Position numbers and translations under genes: made by a program
Part shown: positions 19,586-28,651 of the stretch, one piece after another
Position numbering within the stretch: the first letter of the stretch is position 1
Layout: the number at the start of each line of letters is the position of its first letter
DNA from: Aliiroseovarius sp. Z3
GTDB taxonomy: Bacteria; Pseudomonadota; Alphaproteobacteria; Rhodobacterales; Rhodobacteraceae
Assembly: GCF_029105185.1 (NCBI RefSeq)
Contig: NZ_JAFMZK010000005.1
Location: 234,321-298,320, forward strand
DNA length: 64,000 nt
Reading direction: 5' to 3'
The notes under the pieces: generated by a model
Told to the model about the DNA's origin: nothing
Database searches by the model: none
What the model saw: only the letters and a program-made list of their open reading frames with translations

Positions 19586-22500
19586 TTATTCTGCGGCCAG
19601 ATCGGGCGGCTGCGATAGCATCAACAGTTCGGCGTTGCCGCCTGAGGCTGTTGTGTCCACGCACAAGTGCCGTTCATGTGTCACAGCCTCATCGGTGATT
19701 GCGCCGGTGATCAGGGACAGGATTGCCCCGCTTCGATCGGCTAATGCCCGTGAAAGCGTTCGTGCGTCCGCCTCGTCCCCCCAATAGACAGCACCGCCGA
19801 TGCCTTCGACATTGGACAACTGTTCCGCAGACAAGTCGGCAGCAATCACGGCCAATCCGCCATGCGCCTCGATCTCGCTTTTCTGGCGTTCAGCCACGGC
19901 TGAGCCGGGGCCAAGACACAGGAATGGCGCGCGGGGATGGGTGGATAATTGATTCAGCTCACCGGTTGGGCCGGGCAGGCGGGTCGATGCAAGTGTGGCT
20001 TCACGCGTGGCGGCGTTTATGGCTTGCGCCAGATCCGACGCGGCTTGCGTTCCATGACTGTCCGACCGACCGGTCAATGGGGCCGGGTCTGTCGCGCAGA
20101 ACCGGTCCATATAGGCCGGACCGCCTGCTTTGGGGCCGGTGCCCGACAGACCCTCGCCGCCAAAGGGTTGCGAGCCGACGATGGCGCCGATCTGGTTTCG
20201 GTTCACATAGGCATTGCCCGCATGGATGCGATCAACCACGTGCTGAACCCGGTCGTCAATCCGGGTGTGAAGGCCAAAAGTCAGCCCGTATCCCGTGGCA
20301 TTGATCGCACTGATGACCGCATCGAGGTTTTCGGCCTTGTAGCGTGCAATATGCAGAACGGGTCCAAAGATTTCACGCTCCATCTCGTGAATGCCGCTGA
20401 CGCGGATCAAGGTCGGGGCGATGAAGTGCCCGCCGTTAGGGGCGGTCAACTCATGCACCAGCCGCTTATCTTTGCGGGCGGCATCGACATAGGTGCGGAT
20501 GCCCTCATAAGCCTCGTCATCAATGACCGGTCCAAGGTCGGTCGACAGGTGCCACGGATCCGAAGGTGTCAACTCGTCCATCGCGCCAATCAGCATTTCG
20601 GTCAGGCTGTCGGCAATGTCGTCCTGAACATAAAGGCAACGCAGGGCAGAGCAGCGTTGTCCTGCCGACTGGAAACTGGAGGCCACAATGTCGCGCACCG
20701 CTTGTTCGGGCAATGCGGTGCTGTCCACGATCATTGCGTTTAACCCACCAGTTTCCGCGATCAGAGGAGCCGCGGGTGACATATGTTGGGCCATCGCGCG
20801 GCGGATGATCTGGGCGGTCTCGGTCGATCCGGTGAAGGCAACACCGTCAATGCGCGCATCTGAGGTTAAAGCCGCCCCAACGGTGGCCCCGTCACCGGGC
20901 AGAAGTTGCAACACTTCGCGCGGCACGCCCGCTTGGTGCAGCAGTTTCACAGCTTCATAGGCGATAATCCCGGTCTGCTCGGCAGGTTTGGCCAGCACGC
21001 CATTGCCTGCCGCCAAAGCGCCCGCAATCTGACCCGTGAAAATCGCCAAAGGGAAGTTCCACGGCGAAATACAAGTGAATACCCCCCGCGCTTCGCGGGT
21101 AAGGTGTGGAATTCGCGATGCATAATATCGCAGGAAATCAACAGCTTCACGCAGTTCGCCGAGACAATCCGGCAGCGTTTTCCCGGCCTCTCGGGCAAGA
21201 AGGGCAAAGAAGATGCCCAGATGCTCTTCATAGAGATCCGCTGCACGGTTCAGAACTTCGGCGCGCAGCTCCGGCGCGGCGTCCCAACGGGTTGCCGCAG
21301 AAAGAGCGGTCTGAACGTCCTCGGCGCTGGCCCATGTAACATGACCAACCTTGTCACCATTGGCGGGGTTGGTGACGGCAACATCTTTCCCACCCTTACG
21401 TGCTCCGGCAATCAGCGGTTCGGCCGCAAAGCTTGTGTCGGCAAAGGGTTCGCGGGCCGCGTCAATCTGCGCAAGATGCGGTTCATAGGTCAGGTCCAGC
21501 CCTTTGGAGTTCTTGCGATCCCCATAAAGCTCTGGCCCCGTGGGAACATGAGGCGCGGGATGATCCAGCGCATCGAACGGACAGGCGGCGACCTCTTCCG
21601 GCGTAACGCTTTCGTCGACGATCTGGTTCACGAAGGAACTGTTGGCGCCGTTTTCAAGCAACCGGCGCACCAGGTAAGCCAACAGGTCACGATGCGCGCC
21701 GACGGGGGCGTAAATCCGACAGCGTGTGCCATTTTCATCCATGATGATTTGGTGCAGACGTTCGCCCATGCCATGAAGGCGCTGGAATTCATAGTCATGC
21801 GCAGCGATGTCCGAGGATTTTGCCATATCCAGAATAGCCGCGGCGGTATGGGCGTTATGTGTGGCAAACTGGGGATAAATGCGATCCGTCAGCCGCAGCA
21901 GTTTGCGCGCGTTCGCGATATAGCTGACATCGGTGGCCACTTTGCGGGTGAACACGGGAAACGCGTCCAGACCTTCGACCTGCGCGCGCTTGATTTCCGT
22001 GTCCCAATAGGCGCCTTTCACCAGTCGCACCATGATCTTGCGGTCCAGCCGCTCTGCCAGTGCGTGCAGCCAGTCAATGACCGTGCCGGCACGATGGCCA
22101 TAGGCCTGCACGACCACACCGAATCCGTCCCAACCGGCCAGTGATTTGTCGGAAAGCACCGCCTCGATCACGTCAAGTGAGATTTGCAGGCGATCCGCTT
22201 CTTCGGCGTCGATGTTGAAGCCCATGCCCGCCGATTTCGCCAGATAAGCCAATGCCGAAACACGGGGTACAAGAACGTCCATCACCCGGTCACGCTGGGC
22301 GCGTTCGTAGCGCGGGAACAAGGCAGATAGTTTGACCGAGATGCCCGGGTTGGCACGTATGTCACGCGATTTGCAGGCGCTCGCGATTTCCGAGATCGCT
22401 TTGGCATAGGACATCTGGTAACGCCGCGCATCGTCATCGGTCAGGGCAGCTTCGCCCAGCATGTCATAGGAATAGGTAAAGCCTTTTGCCTCCATCTTCG

Positions 22501-23044
22501 ATCCGCGCTTCATGGCGGCACCGATGGTTTCGCCCAGCACGAACTGGTTGCCCATCTCTTTCATCGCACGCCCTACGGCGGTGCGGATGACAGGTTCGCC
22601 CAGACGTTTGACCGCCCCGCGCAATGCACCGGTGATCCCCGGTTCGCGTTCATCCAACACCTTTCCCGTGACCAGCAACGCCCAGGTCGAGGCGTTCACC
22701 AACGAGGAGGACGAGCGCCCAAGATGCTTGCCCCAGTCGCTGGGCGCGATCTTGTCTTCGATCAGCGCGTCGATGGTTTCGGCGTCCGGCACGCGCAGCA
22801 GGGCTTCGGCCAGACACATCAGCGCAATGCCTTCATCCGTCGACAGGCCATATTCGGCCAGAAAGACCTCCATCATGCCCGGGTCGGACGAGGCACGGAT
22901 CGCGCGCACAAGATCGGCCCCGCTGGCCGCGATCCGCGCGCGATCGTCACTGGACAAGCCCGCGTCACTGGCAAGCGCATGGATATGCTGTTCCTCGCCA
23001 GCATAGGCAAGATCGTCGATTTTCTGGCGAAGGGCATCGGTCAT
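19586..23044 (-). CDS. putA: Bifunctional proline dehydrogenase / P5C dehydrogenase
   Basis: An 1152-residue fusion that oxidises proline to glutamate: an FAD-dependent proline dehydrogenase barrel (about residues 170-470), then an aldehyde dehydrogenase domain (about 540-1000). Visible are YWDTEIKRAQ and RLHGMGE in the first domain. In the second are FTGSTETAQII, AETGGLNAMIV and the catalytic cysteine in AGQRCSALRC near residue 800. The C-terminal 130 residues resemble the extra ALDH-like domain of type B PutA. The N-terminus lacks the ribbon-helix-helix repressor domain of E. coli PutA, and the divergent Lrp gene probably does that job. It works at the membrane, passing electrons to quinone. 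Confidence 0.96.
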   Translation of the reverse strand: MTDALRQKIDDLAYAGEEQHIHALASDAGLSSDDRARIAASGADLVRAIRASSDPGMMEVFLAEYGLSTDEGIALMCLAEALLRVPDAETIDALIEDKIAPSDWGKHLGRSSSSLVNASTWALLVTGKVLDEREPGITGALRGAVKRLGEPVIRTAVGRAMKEMGNQFVLGETIGAAMKRGSKMEAKGFTYSYDMLGEAALTDDDARRYQMSYAKAISEIASACKSRDIRANPGISVKLSALFPRYERAQRDRVMDVLVPRVSALAYLAKSAGMGFNIDAEEADRLQISLDVIEAVLSDKSLAGWDGFGVVVQAYGHRAGTVIDWLHALAERLDRKIMVRLVKGAYWDTEIKRAQVEGLDAFPVFTRKVATDVSYIANARKLLRLTDRIYPQFATHNAHTAAAILDMAKSSDIAAHDYEFQRLHGMGERLHQIIMDENGTRCRIYAPVGAHRDLLAYLVRRLLENGANSSFVNQIVDESVTPEEVAACPFDALDHPAPHVPTGPELYGDRKNSKGLDLTYEPHLAQIDAAREPFADTSFAAEPLIAGARKGGKDVAVTNPANGDKVGHVTWASAEDVQTALSAATRWDAAPELRAEVLNRAADLYEEHLGIFFALLAREAGKTLPDCLGELREAVDFLRYYASRIPHLTREARGVFTCISPWNFPLAIFTGQIAGALAAGNGVLAKPAEQTGIIAYEAVKLLHQAGVPREVLQLLPGDGATVGAALTSDARIDGVAFTGSTETAQIIRRAMAQHMSPAAPLIAETGGLNAMIVDSTALPEQAVRDIVASSFQSAGQRCSALRCLYVQDDIADSLTEMLIGAMDELTPSDPWHLSTDLGPVIDDEAYEGIRTYVDAARKDKRLVHELTAPNGGHFIAPTLIRVSGIHEMEREIFGPVLHIARYKAENLDAVISAINATGYGLTFGLHTRIDDRVQHVVDRIHAGNAYVNRNQIGAIVGSQPFGGEGLSGTGPKAGGPAYMDRFCATDPAPLTGRSDSHGTQAASDLAQAINAATREATLASTRLPGPTGELNQLSTHPRAPFLCLGPGSAVAERQKSEIEAHGGLAVIAADLSAEQLSNVEGIGGAVYWGDEADARTLSRALADRSGAILSLITGAITDEAVTHERHLCVDTTASGGNAELLMLSQPPDLAAE

Positions 23045-23101
23045 GTGCGGATCCTCATGGTGTTTGCACTTCCCCTATGATATGCCGAAAACGCAAGGCG
23101 A

Positions 23102-23121
23102 TTTTCCCGATTATCGCAAAA
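23102..23121. promoter_or_regulatory. Operator-like palindrome between putA and its Lrp regulator
   Basis: An imperfect palindrome centred on 23112: TTTT-CC-CGAT-T-ATCG-C-AAAA, with four central and three to four outer pairs. It lies in the 109-base divergent spacer. A/T-flanked palindromes of this length are typical of Lrp-family sites, so it may mediate proline-dependent activation of putA. Confidence 0.45.
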
Positions 23122-23153
23122 CTACAGTCGAAGTGGCTGATAATAGGTGTCAC

Positions 23154-23633
23154 ATGCAGGAAAACAACCAAGTGGAGCTTGATCGGTTCGATCGCAAGAT
23201 TCTGGACGTGTTATCCGGACATGGGCGGATTTCGATCACCGATCTGGCACAGCGGATCGGGTTGTCGAAATCTCCGACCCAAGCTCGCGTGCGCCGATTG
23301 GAAGCGGAAGGCGTCATCACCGGATATCGCGCCGAGATTGACCCGATCCGTTTGGGGCGGGATCATGTCGCCTTTGTCGAGGTAAAGTTGTCCGACACCC
23401 GCGAAGCTGCGTTGAAAGCCTTCAACAAGCAGGTTGCAAGCATTCCCGAGGTTGAAGAATGCCACATGTTGGCGGCGCATTTTGATTACCTTTTGAAGGT
23501 ACGCACACATGATATGCGCGATTTCCGACGCGTTCTGGGAGAGGCGATTTCAACCCTTCCGCATCTGGCACAAAGCTCAACGCACGTGGTGATGCAGGCG
23601 ATCAAGGATGACAGCCCTGCATTCCTGACCTGA
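23154..23633 (+). CDS. putR: Lrp-family activator of proline catabolism (PutR-like)
   Basis: A 159-residue Lrp/AsnC protein: winged HTH at about residues 8-60 (ITDLAQRIGLSKSPTQARVRRLE), then the RAM ligand domain. In Rhodobacter and other alphaproteobacteria a divergent Lrp-type gene, putR, activates putA in the presence of proline; the arrangement here is identical. ATG at 23154 fits an AGGTG site and the family start; the open frame upstream covers the promoter of putA. tRNA-Leu follows on the same strand. Confidence 0.9.
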   Translation: MQENNQVELDRFDRKILDVLSGHGRISITDLAQRIGLSKSPTQARVRRLEAEGVITGYRAEIDPIRLGRDHVAFVEVKLSDTREAALKAFNKQVASIPEVEECHMLAAHFDYLLKVRTHDMRDFRRVLGEAISTLPHLAQSSTHVVMQAIKDDSPAFLT

Positions 23634-23718
23634 ACGGTCCGTTTGTAAATTCATCTGACCGATTGCCACCAGATTTCATAGAAGGTAGGGAAAGGGCAGG
23701 GGCGACGCCCCACCCGGT

Positions 23719-23805
23719 GCGGGCGTGATGGAATGGTAGACATACCAGACTTAAAATCTGTTGGGCCCTGTGCCCGTGTGGGTTCGAGTCCCACCGCCCG
23801 CACCA
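23719..23805 (+). tRNA. tRNA-Leu (anticodon UAA)
   Basis: An 87-base type II tRNA. Acceptor stem GCGGGCG/CGCCCGC, discriminator A and encoded CCA at 23803-23805. The anticodon loop CTTAAAA has anticodon TAA (reads UUA leucine). A long variable arm (about TGGGCCCTGTGCCC) and T loop GGTTCGAGTCC are present. It is a complete class II tRNA. No integrase lies next to it. Confidence 0.96.
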
Positions 23806-23809
23806 CATT

Positions 23810-24247
23810 CATCTCTGAATTTCAGGCCTGATACCGCGATGTTCGACCTTTGTTTCGCCCAGCGTCACCGCTGTGTCTTAGGGGCGTGAATTAAGCGTCA
23901 ATTCGGTTGTCGGGGCATTGATTTATGTGCCGACTTGGCGAAACCTGAACACAGGTCAGGCACCGCAGCATATTTCGCAGCAAGTTAACGCCAAGTTTTA
24001 TTAGGCCTTTTCGATAACCAGATTATTTATTGAAGACTTTGAACGGGACGGTCGGGGATAGGATACGAGTGATTTTAACATCGTGTATCGACCGTCCAGA
24101 TGTTCACCATGGTGTTCGGCATGACCGTTTCTGCGATTGGTTTCGCAAACCATGTGAAGGGGAAAGCCAGAACCGCTGACAAAGACAGCGGGGCGGTTTG
24201 AGGGGAATTCGATCTCTCCCAGAGCGTGCTGTCCCGCGCGCTCACAG
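23810..24247. other. Intergenic stretch with a long hairpin and several smaller ones
   Basis: No convincing gene. It contains the 9-bp inverted repeat GGACGGTCG/CGACCGTCC (24046-24054 and 24089-24097) with further partial pairing inside it. Next come TGGTTT/AAACCA around 24138-24152 and CCGCTG/CAGCGG at 24173-24178 and 24186-24191, nested in AACCGC/GCGGTT. The left half (23810-24040) is A/T-richer than the genes around it and shows nothing clear. A structured non-coding RNA between about 24.04 and 24.20 kb is possible but unproven. Confidence 0.35.
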
Positions 24248-24277
24248 AAAAGCCGGGCTTGGGGTAGCCCGGCTTTT
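24248..24277 (-). terminator. Rho-independent terminator after ychF
   Basis: Perfect 11-bp inverted repeat AAAAGCCGGGC/GCCCGGCTTTT (24248-24258 and 24267-24277) with an 8-base loop. The flanking A and T runs let it work in both directions. It lies 20 bases past the ychF stop. Confidence 0.88.
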
Positions 24278-24297
24278 CGCTGTTCTTTCGTGTGGAA

Positions 24298-25395
24298 TCA
24301 AGCGTTGAACAGGAAGTGCAGAACGTCGCCGTCCTTCACCTGATAGCCTTTGCCCTCGGCGCGCATCTTGCCCGCTTCCTTGGCCCCGGCTTCGCCGCCC
24401 AACGCGACATAGTCGTCATACGCGATGGTTTCCGCCCGGATAAACCCGCGTTCGAAATCACCGTGGATCACACCCGCCGCCTGAGGGGCACGGGTACCTT
24501 CGCGGATCGTCCATGCGCGGGCCTCTTTCGGGCCGACGGTGAAGTAGGTTTCAAGGTGAAGCAACTCGTAGCCCGCACGGATCAGGCGATCCAACCCGGC
24601 TTCTTTCAAGCCCAGCTCTTCCAGAAACATTTCCATATCATCCGCATCAAGCTGGCTGATTTCTTCTTCGATTTTGGCCGAGATGACGACCGAAGCCGCA
24701 CCTTGCTCGGCAGCCATTTTTTCTACGGCTTCAGAATATGTGTTGCCGCTGGCCGCGTCGCTTTCGTCAACGTTGCAGACATACAGGATCTTTTTGGTGG
24801 TCAGAAGTTGCAGCATGTTCCATGCTTTGCGATCCTCGTCGTCCACCTCGACCGTGCGGGCAGGGCGACCTGCCTCCAACGCTTCCTGGGCCGCGCGCAT
24901 CAGGCGTTCCAGTTGCACGGCTTCCTTGTCGCCTCCACGCACCTTGCGCACAATGTTTTGCAACCGTTTCTCGATGCTTTCCAGATCGGCCAGCATCAGT
25001 TCGGTCTCGATCACCTCGGCGTCTTCGACGGGGTTCACCCGGCCTTCGACATGGGTGACGTCGCCATCATCAAAACAACGCAACACGTGGGCAATGGCAT
25101 CCACCTCGCGGATATTGGCCAGAAACTGGTTGCCCAGCCCTTCGCCCTTGGACGCGCCTTTCACCAGACCGGCGATATCGACAAAGGTCATCCGCGTTGG
25201 AATGATTTCTTTCGACCCGGCGATCGCAGCCAGTTTGTCCAGCCGGTCATCCGGCACGTTCACCTCGCCAACATTGGGTTCGATCGTGCAGAACGGAAAG
25301 TTTGCTGCCTGCGCTGCGGCCGTTTTGGTCAGCGCGTTGAAAAGGGTCGATTTGCCGACATTCGGCAGACCCACGATGCCCATTTTGAAACCCAT
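24298..25395 (-). CDS. ychF: Ribosome-binding ATPase YchF
   Basis: A 365-residue Obg-family P-loop protein that binds ATP rather than GTP, linked to ribosome function and stress responses. The P-loop GLPNVGKS lies at 9-16. The usual NKxD is replaced by an N-V-D-E element (CNVDES), as expected for YchF. A helical insertion and the C-terminal TGS domain ending in DVLHFLFNA follow. Length matches E. coli (363). ATG at 25395 is preceded by AAAGGGG; the 87 codons of open frame upstream run across the divergent PhnB-like gene. Ends before a strong terminator. Confidence 0.96.
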   Translation of the reverse strand: MGFKMGIVGLPNVGKSTLFNALTKTAAAQAANFPFCTIEPNVGEVNVPDDRLDKLAAIAGSKEIIPTRMTFVDIAGLVKGASKGEGLGNQFLANIREVDAIAHVLRCFDDGDVTHVEGRVNPVEDAEVIETELMLADLESIEKRLQNIVRKVRGGDKEAVQLERLMRAAQEALEAGRPARTVEVDDEDRKAWNMLQLLTTKKILYVCNVDESDAASGNTYSEAVEKMAAEQGAASVVISAKIEEEISQLDADDMEMFLEELGLKEAGLDRLIRAGYELLHLETYFTVGPKEARAWTIREGTRAPQAAGVIHGDFERGFIRAETIAYDDYVALGGEAGAKEAGKMRAEGKGYQVKDGDVLHFLFNA

Positions 25396-25494
25396 CCCGG
25401 CCCCTTTCATGCAGTGTTCGGGGCCTTCTAGGGCTTTGACAGGATGGGTGCAAGCGTGGTGAACTGTGAAGGCGCGCAACAAAGGAGATTTGCC

Positions 25495-25911
25495 ATGCAA
25501 CCTATTCCTTACGTGTTTTTCAAAGATACCTGCCGTGATGCCGTTACCCGTTACGGCGAGATTTTCGGCAAAGCCCCCGAGATTATGGCGTTCAAGGACA
25601 TGCCCGAAGAAGATCGCAAACAGATGCCCGACGTGCCCGACGATGCCGTGATGCACGCGAGTGTCGCCATTGGTGACGGGATGTTGTTTGCCAGTGATGA
25701 TCCAAGCGGCGAGACGCCCGCAATGGCCGGCTGCAATGTCTGTATTTCCTTACCGGACGAGGCCGAGACGAAGCGGGTCTTTGATGCCCTGGCAGAAGGA
25801 GGCGACGTGCGAATGCCGCTCAGCCCAATGTTCTGGACGCCTCTTTTCGGCACGCTGAGCGATAAATTCGGTGTGCGCTGGATGATCATGGCGGACAGCG
25901 ATTACGAGTGA
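25495..25911 (+). CDS. VOC/PhnB-like metalloprotein
   Basis: A 138-residue protein of the vicinal-oxygen-chelate (glyoxalase/bleomycin resistance) superfamily, PhnB subgroup. Features are PYVFFKDTCRDAVTRYGEIF at the N-terminus, the paired beta-alpha-beta-beta-beta modules, and the terminal KFGVRWMI. PhnB-like proteins have no settled function; no phosphonate genes lie nearby. Strong AGGAG site before ATG. It is divergent from ychF and followed 57 bases later by trpA. Confidence 0.85.
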   Translation: MQPIPYVFFKDTCRDAVTRYGEIFGKAPEIMAFKDMPEEDRKQMPDVPDDAVMHASVAIGDGMLFASDDPSGETPAMAGCNVCISLPDEAETKRVFDALAEGGDVRMPLSPMFWTPLFGTLSDKFGVRWMIMADSDYE

Positions 25912-25968
25912 GCCATTGATTTTCCCGCCCGTATTCGGCACATCGGTCCTGAACTTGATGAAGGACCG

Positions 25969-26763
25969 ATGATGACCCGGATTGATGCGAAGTTTGCTGC
26001 CCTGGCCGAGAAGGGTCAAAAGGCGTTTGTCAGCTATATCATGGGTGGCGATCCCGACATGGCGACCTCGCTTGAGGTTATGAAAGGACTGCCCTCAGCG
26101 GGTGTCGATATCATTGAGCTGGGTGTTCCCTTTACCGACCCGATGGCGGATGGGCCGACCATTCAACTTGCGGGCCAACGCGCACTTGAAGGTGGCATGA
26201 CCCTGCAAAAGACGCTGGATATGGTGGCCGAGTTTCGCAAAGGGGACGACACCACGCCGATTGTGCTGATGGGATACTACAATCCGATCTATAGCCGGGG
26301 CGTGGACAAGTTTCTGGCCGATGCCAAGGCCGCCGGCGTGGATGGGCTGATCGTCGTCGATCTGCCGCCCGAGGAAGATGACGAGCTTTGCATCCCCGCA
26401 CAGAAGGCTGGGTTGAATTTTATCCGGCTCGCCACACCGACCACCGACGACAAGCGCCTGCCGAAGGTTCTGCAAAACACGTCTGGTTTTGTGTATTACG
26501 TTTCTGTCACCGGCGTCACCGGGTCTGCCGAAGCACAGGCGGGCAATGTCGGGCCAGAGGTGGCGCGCATCAAGGCCGCGACGGACATTCCCGTGATTGT
26601 CGGGTTTGGTGTGAATACACCCGAAAAGGCGCAGGCGATTGCAAGCGTCGCTGACGGGACGGTCGTTGGAAGTGCCATCGTGGCGAAAATCGCTGCGGGT
26701 GAACCTGTTTCGGATGTGCTGGCGTTTGTAAAAACGCTGTCTGATGGGGCGCATCGCGGCTGA
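25969..26763 (+). CDS. trpA: Tryptophan synthase alpha subunit
   Basis: A 264-residue TIM-barrel enzyme cleaving indole-3-glycerol phosphate to indole, which passes to TrpB. Catalytic residues fit Glu50 ([16 protein letters not shown]) and Asp61, equivalent to Glu49 and Asp60 of the Salmonella enzyme. The phosphate-binding segments VTGVTGSA and VGFGV are present. TrpB is not in the window, so trpA is separate from a trp operon here. Two ATGs in tandem (25969, 25972) could serve as start. It converges on the FAD oxidase with a 3-base gap. Confidence 0.95.
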   Translation: MMTRIDAKFAALAEKGQKAFVSYIMGGDPDMATSLEVMKGLPSAGVDIIELGVPFTDPMADGPTIQLAGQRALEGGMTLQKTLDMVAEFRKGDDTTPIVLMGYYNPIYSRGVDKFLADAKAAGVDGLIVVDLPPEEDDELCIPAQKAGLNFIRLATPTTDDKRLPKVLQNTSGFVYYVSVTGVTGSAEAQAGNVGPEVARIKAATDIPVIVGFGVNTPEKAQAIASVADGTVVGSAIVAKIAAGEPVSDVLAFVKTLSDGAHRG

Positions 26764-26766
26764 AGC

Positions 26767-27969
26767 CTAGATCACCGCGTGTTCCCCAAACGGGCGGTTT
26801 TCAGTGATCCGGTCGTACCCAAACGGACTTAAGTCCAATGTCTGAAATGTGCCAGTGGTGATCAACTCGGCCAATCCGCGTCCCATCGCGGGGGCCTGTT
26901 GCAGCCCGTGACCCGAAAAGCCGTTGATGAAGAAGAAGTTATCCACCGCCGTATGCGCGCCAAGAATGGCGTTCTGGTCCAATGTGTTATAGGCATAGTG
27001 ACCCGCCCATTCGTGGACGATCTTCAGGGCGTCGAATTGTGGAATACGCGTCGCTACGATGGGCCAGACGTGTTGCTCCCATAGACCATGATCCATGTGA
27101 AAGTCATCGGGGGCCACCGCCGGGTCGGGGTCGGGGCGCGCGCCGACCATATAGGTTTCAGGGCCATCCTGTCGAATGTGGACACCCGATGGGTCGATGG
27201 TCAGCGGCAGCTCGCGGTCAAGCGGGCGTTCTGCCTTGACCACCCATGTGAAACGCTTTCGAGGTTCGACAGGAATGTCCAACCCGGCCATGCGCGCGAC
27301 CAGATTGGCACGGGGGCCAGCGGCGTTGACAAGATGTCCGCAGGATAGGGTCCGTCCTGAGGAGAGCGTGACATTGCCCACTTTGTTCCGTGCCGTGGTG
27401 ATCGCTTCGACCTCACCCGCCACATACTCGACACCCGCCGCGATTGCTTTGCGCCGGAACCAGTCAAACAGCGCGCCACCGTCCCAATAGCCTTCATCGC
27501 GCGTGCCGTGGCTTCCCAACAGAATGTCGTCCAGCTGATAGAAGGGGAATGCTTGTGCGAGTTCGTCTTGCGTCAAAATGCGGGTTCCTGCCCCCAATTT
27601 GTGTTGCATGGCTTGCGCGGCGCACAGCGCGTCGGCTCGCGGCATGGTGTCGGCCAGATAAAGATATCCGAAGTTCTGGATAGACAGATCTTCGATGCGG
27701 GGATCACCGCCCATATTGGCGCGCAAATTCTTGATGAACTCTGCGGTGAACTGCGAGATTCGCACATTCAGTGGCTCACTGAATTGCTGTCTGAGGCAGG
27801 AGTTCGTATGCGCGGTCGAGCATTGCGCATAGCTTGGATCCCGTTCGACCACCAGCATGCGGCCTTGGAAGTCCGGTGATTGGCTCAACCACCACGCCAC
27901 CGACGACCCCATAATGGCCCCGCCCACAATGATCACATCATATGATTGGTAAAGCGGATCTGTCGCCAT
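26767..27969 (-). CDS. FAD-dependent oxidoreductase (DAO family)
   Basis: A 400-residue flavoprotein of the D-amino-acid oxidase/sarcosine oxidase beta group. The Rossmann motif DVIIVGGAIMGSSVAWWLS lies near the N-terminus and a C-terminal FAD-contact FFINGFSGHGLQQAP is present. Family members oxidise secondary or tertiary amines such as sarcosine, dimethylglycine, or D-amino acids. No other sox genes are adjacent, so the substrate is unknown. I chose ATG at 27969; a GTG three codons upstream is possible, and neither has a clear ribosome site. It may share a transcript with the DUF2478 gene just upstream. Confidence 0.85.
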   Translation of the reverse strand: MATDPLYQSYDVIIVGGAIMGSSVAWWLSQSPDFQGRMLVVERDPSYAQCSTAHTNSCLRQQFSEPLNVRISQFTAEFIKNLRANMGGDPRIEDLSIQNFGYLYLADTMPRADALCAAQAMQHKLGAGTRILTQDELAQAFPFYQLDDILLGSHGTRDEGYWDGGALFDWFRRKAIAAGVEYVAGEVEAITTARNKVGNVTLSSGRTLSCGHLVNAAGPRANLVARMAGLDIPVEPRKRFTWVVKAERPLDRELPLTIDPSGVHIRQDGPETYMVGARPDPDPAVAPDDFHMDHGLWEQHVWPIVATRIPQFDALKIVHEWAGHYAYNTLDQNAILGAHTAVDNFFFINGFSGHGLQQAPAMGRGLAELITTGTFQTLDLSPFGYDRITENRPFGEHAVI

Positions 27970-28020
27970 CACAGTCACTTGATCAGGCTGGGCAAGGGAT
28001 GCTGCGCTGCCAACACCTCG

Positions 28021-28521
28021 TCACCGCGTTGCCTCCAGCGCCCATGACAGTACGGAATCATGGTCGGGGGAAAGCTGTTCGGCATCACCAACAAAGGTCA
28101 TGAACGCCTCGCGCGACCCTTCAGAAACACCGATGATTGCTGGAATATCACGTGCCAGCGCTTCGCCGACAGCTTCGCGAAAGCCGCGCCCTTCGGCCTC
28201 TTGCTTGCCAAACTTGTTGACGATCAAAAGATCGGCACCGGCTTTCAACCGTTCCTCGGTTTGGCCCACGGCTGTTTCCAGCGCTTCGGGGTTCAGTTTG
28301 CAGCCGCGCGCATTGGCGCCCAGAAATTGGCTGATCCGGATTTTCGGGCCGTCAGGCAGGATCAGGACGTCCATGTCGCAATGGTGATCCTCGGCGCGTT
28401 CTGTATCAAGCTGGACCGTCCCGCACAGGGTCAGCCCGTGTTGCGCCAATGCATCCGCGACACCAGCAAGCAACAGATTGGTTTGGCCCCGTCCGGGTGC
28501 GATGACATAGGCAAGTTTCAT
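28021..28521 (-). CDS. DUF2478 protein
   Basis: A 166-residue protein of the DUF2478 family. The start MKLAYVIAPGRGQTNLLLAG resembles a degenerate nucleotide-binding loop; later comes LLIVNKFGKQEAEGRG, also characteristic of the family. In proteobacteria this family often lies near molybdenum-cofactor or molybdate transport genes, but no such gene is here. Function unknown. ATG at 28521 begins the conserved region; the upstream open frame covers the divergent promoter region. It is 51 bases upstream of the FAD oxidase on the same strand. Confidence 0.8.
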   Translation of the reverse strand: MKLAYVIAPGRGQTNLLLAGVADALAQHGLTLCGTVQLDTERAEDHHCDMDVLILPDGPKIRISQFLGANARGCKLNPEALETAVGQTEERLKAGADLLIVNKFGKQEAEGRGFREAVGEALARDIPAIIGVSEGSREAFMTFVGDAEQLSPDHDSVLSWALEATR

Positions 28522-28651
28522 GTGGATCCCGATCAATCTGCATATCAGATGACAATTGGACTGAGCGTTGTCAATTGCTGTGTGCCGACCAGACGTGCTT
28601 GCGTGGTCCGGCCCGCTGTGGCCAGATGTCAAAAAGAAAAGGTGTCCCAAC

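Noticed and set aside
20906..22144. A 412-codon plus-strand open frame opposite putA, and a 379-codon one at 24292-25431 opposite ychF
   Set aside because: Both are antisense shadows of G+C-rich genes with clear function on the other strand. No domain pattern or ribosome site supports them.
24100..24201. A 33-codon open frame in the structured region before the ychF terminator
   Set aside because: No ribosome site and no similarity to known small proteins; the hairpins explain the sequence better.
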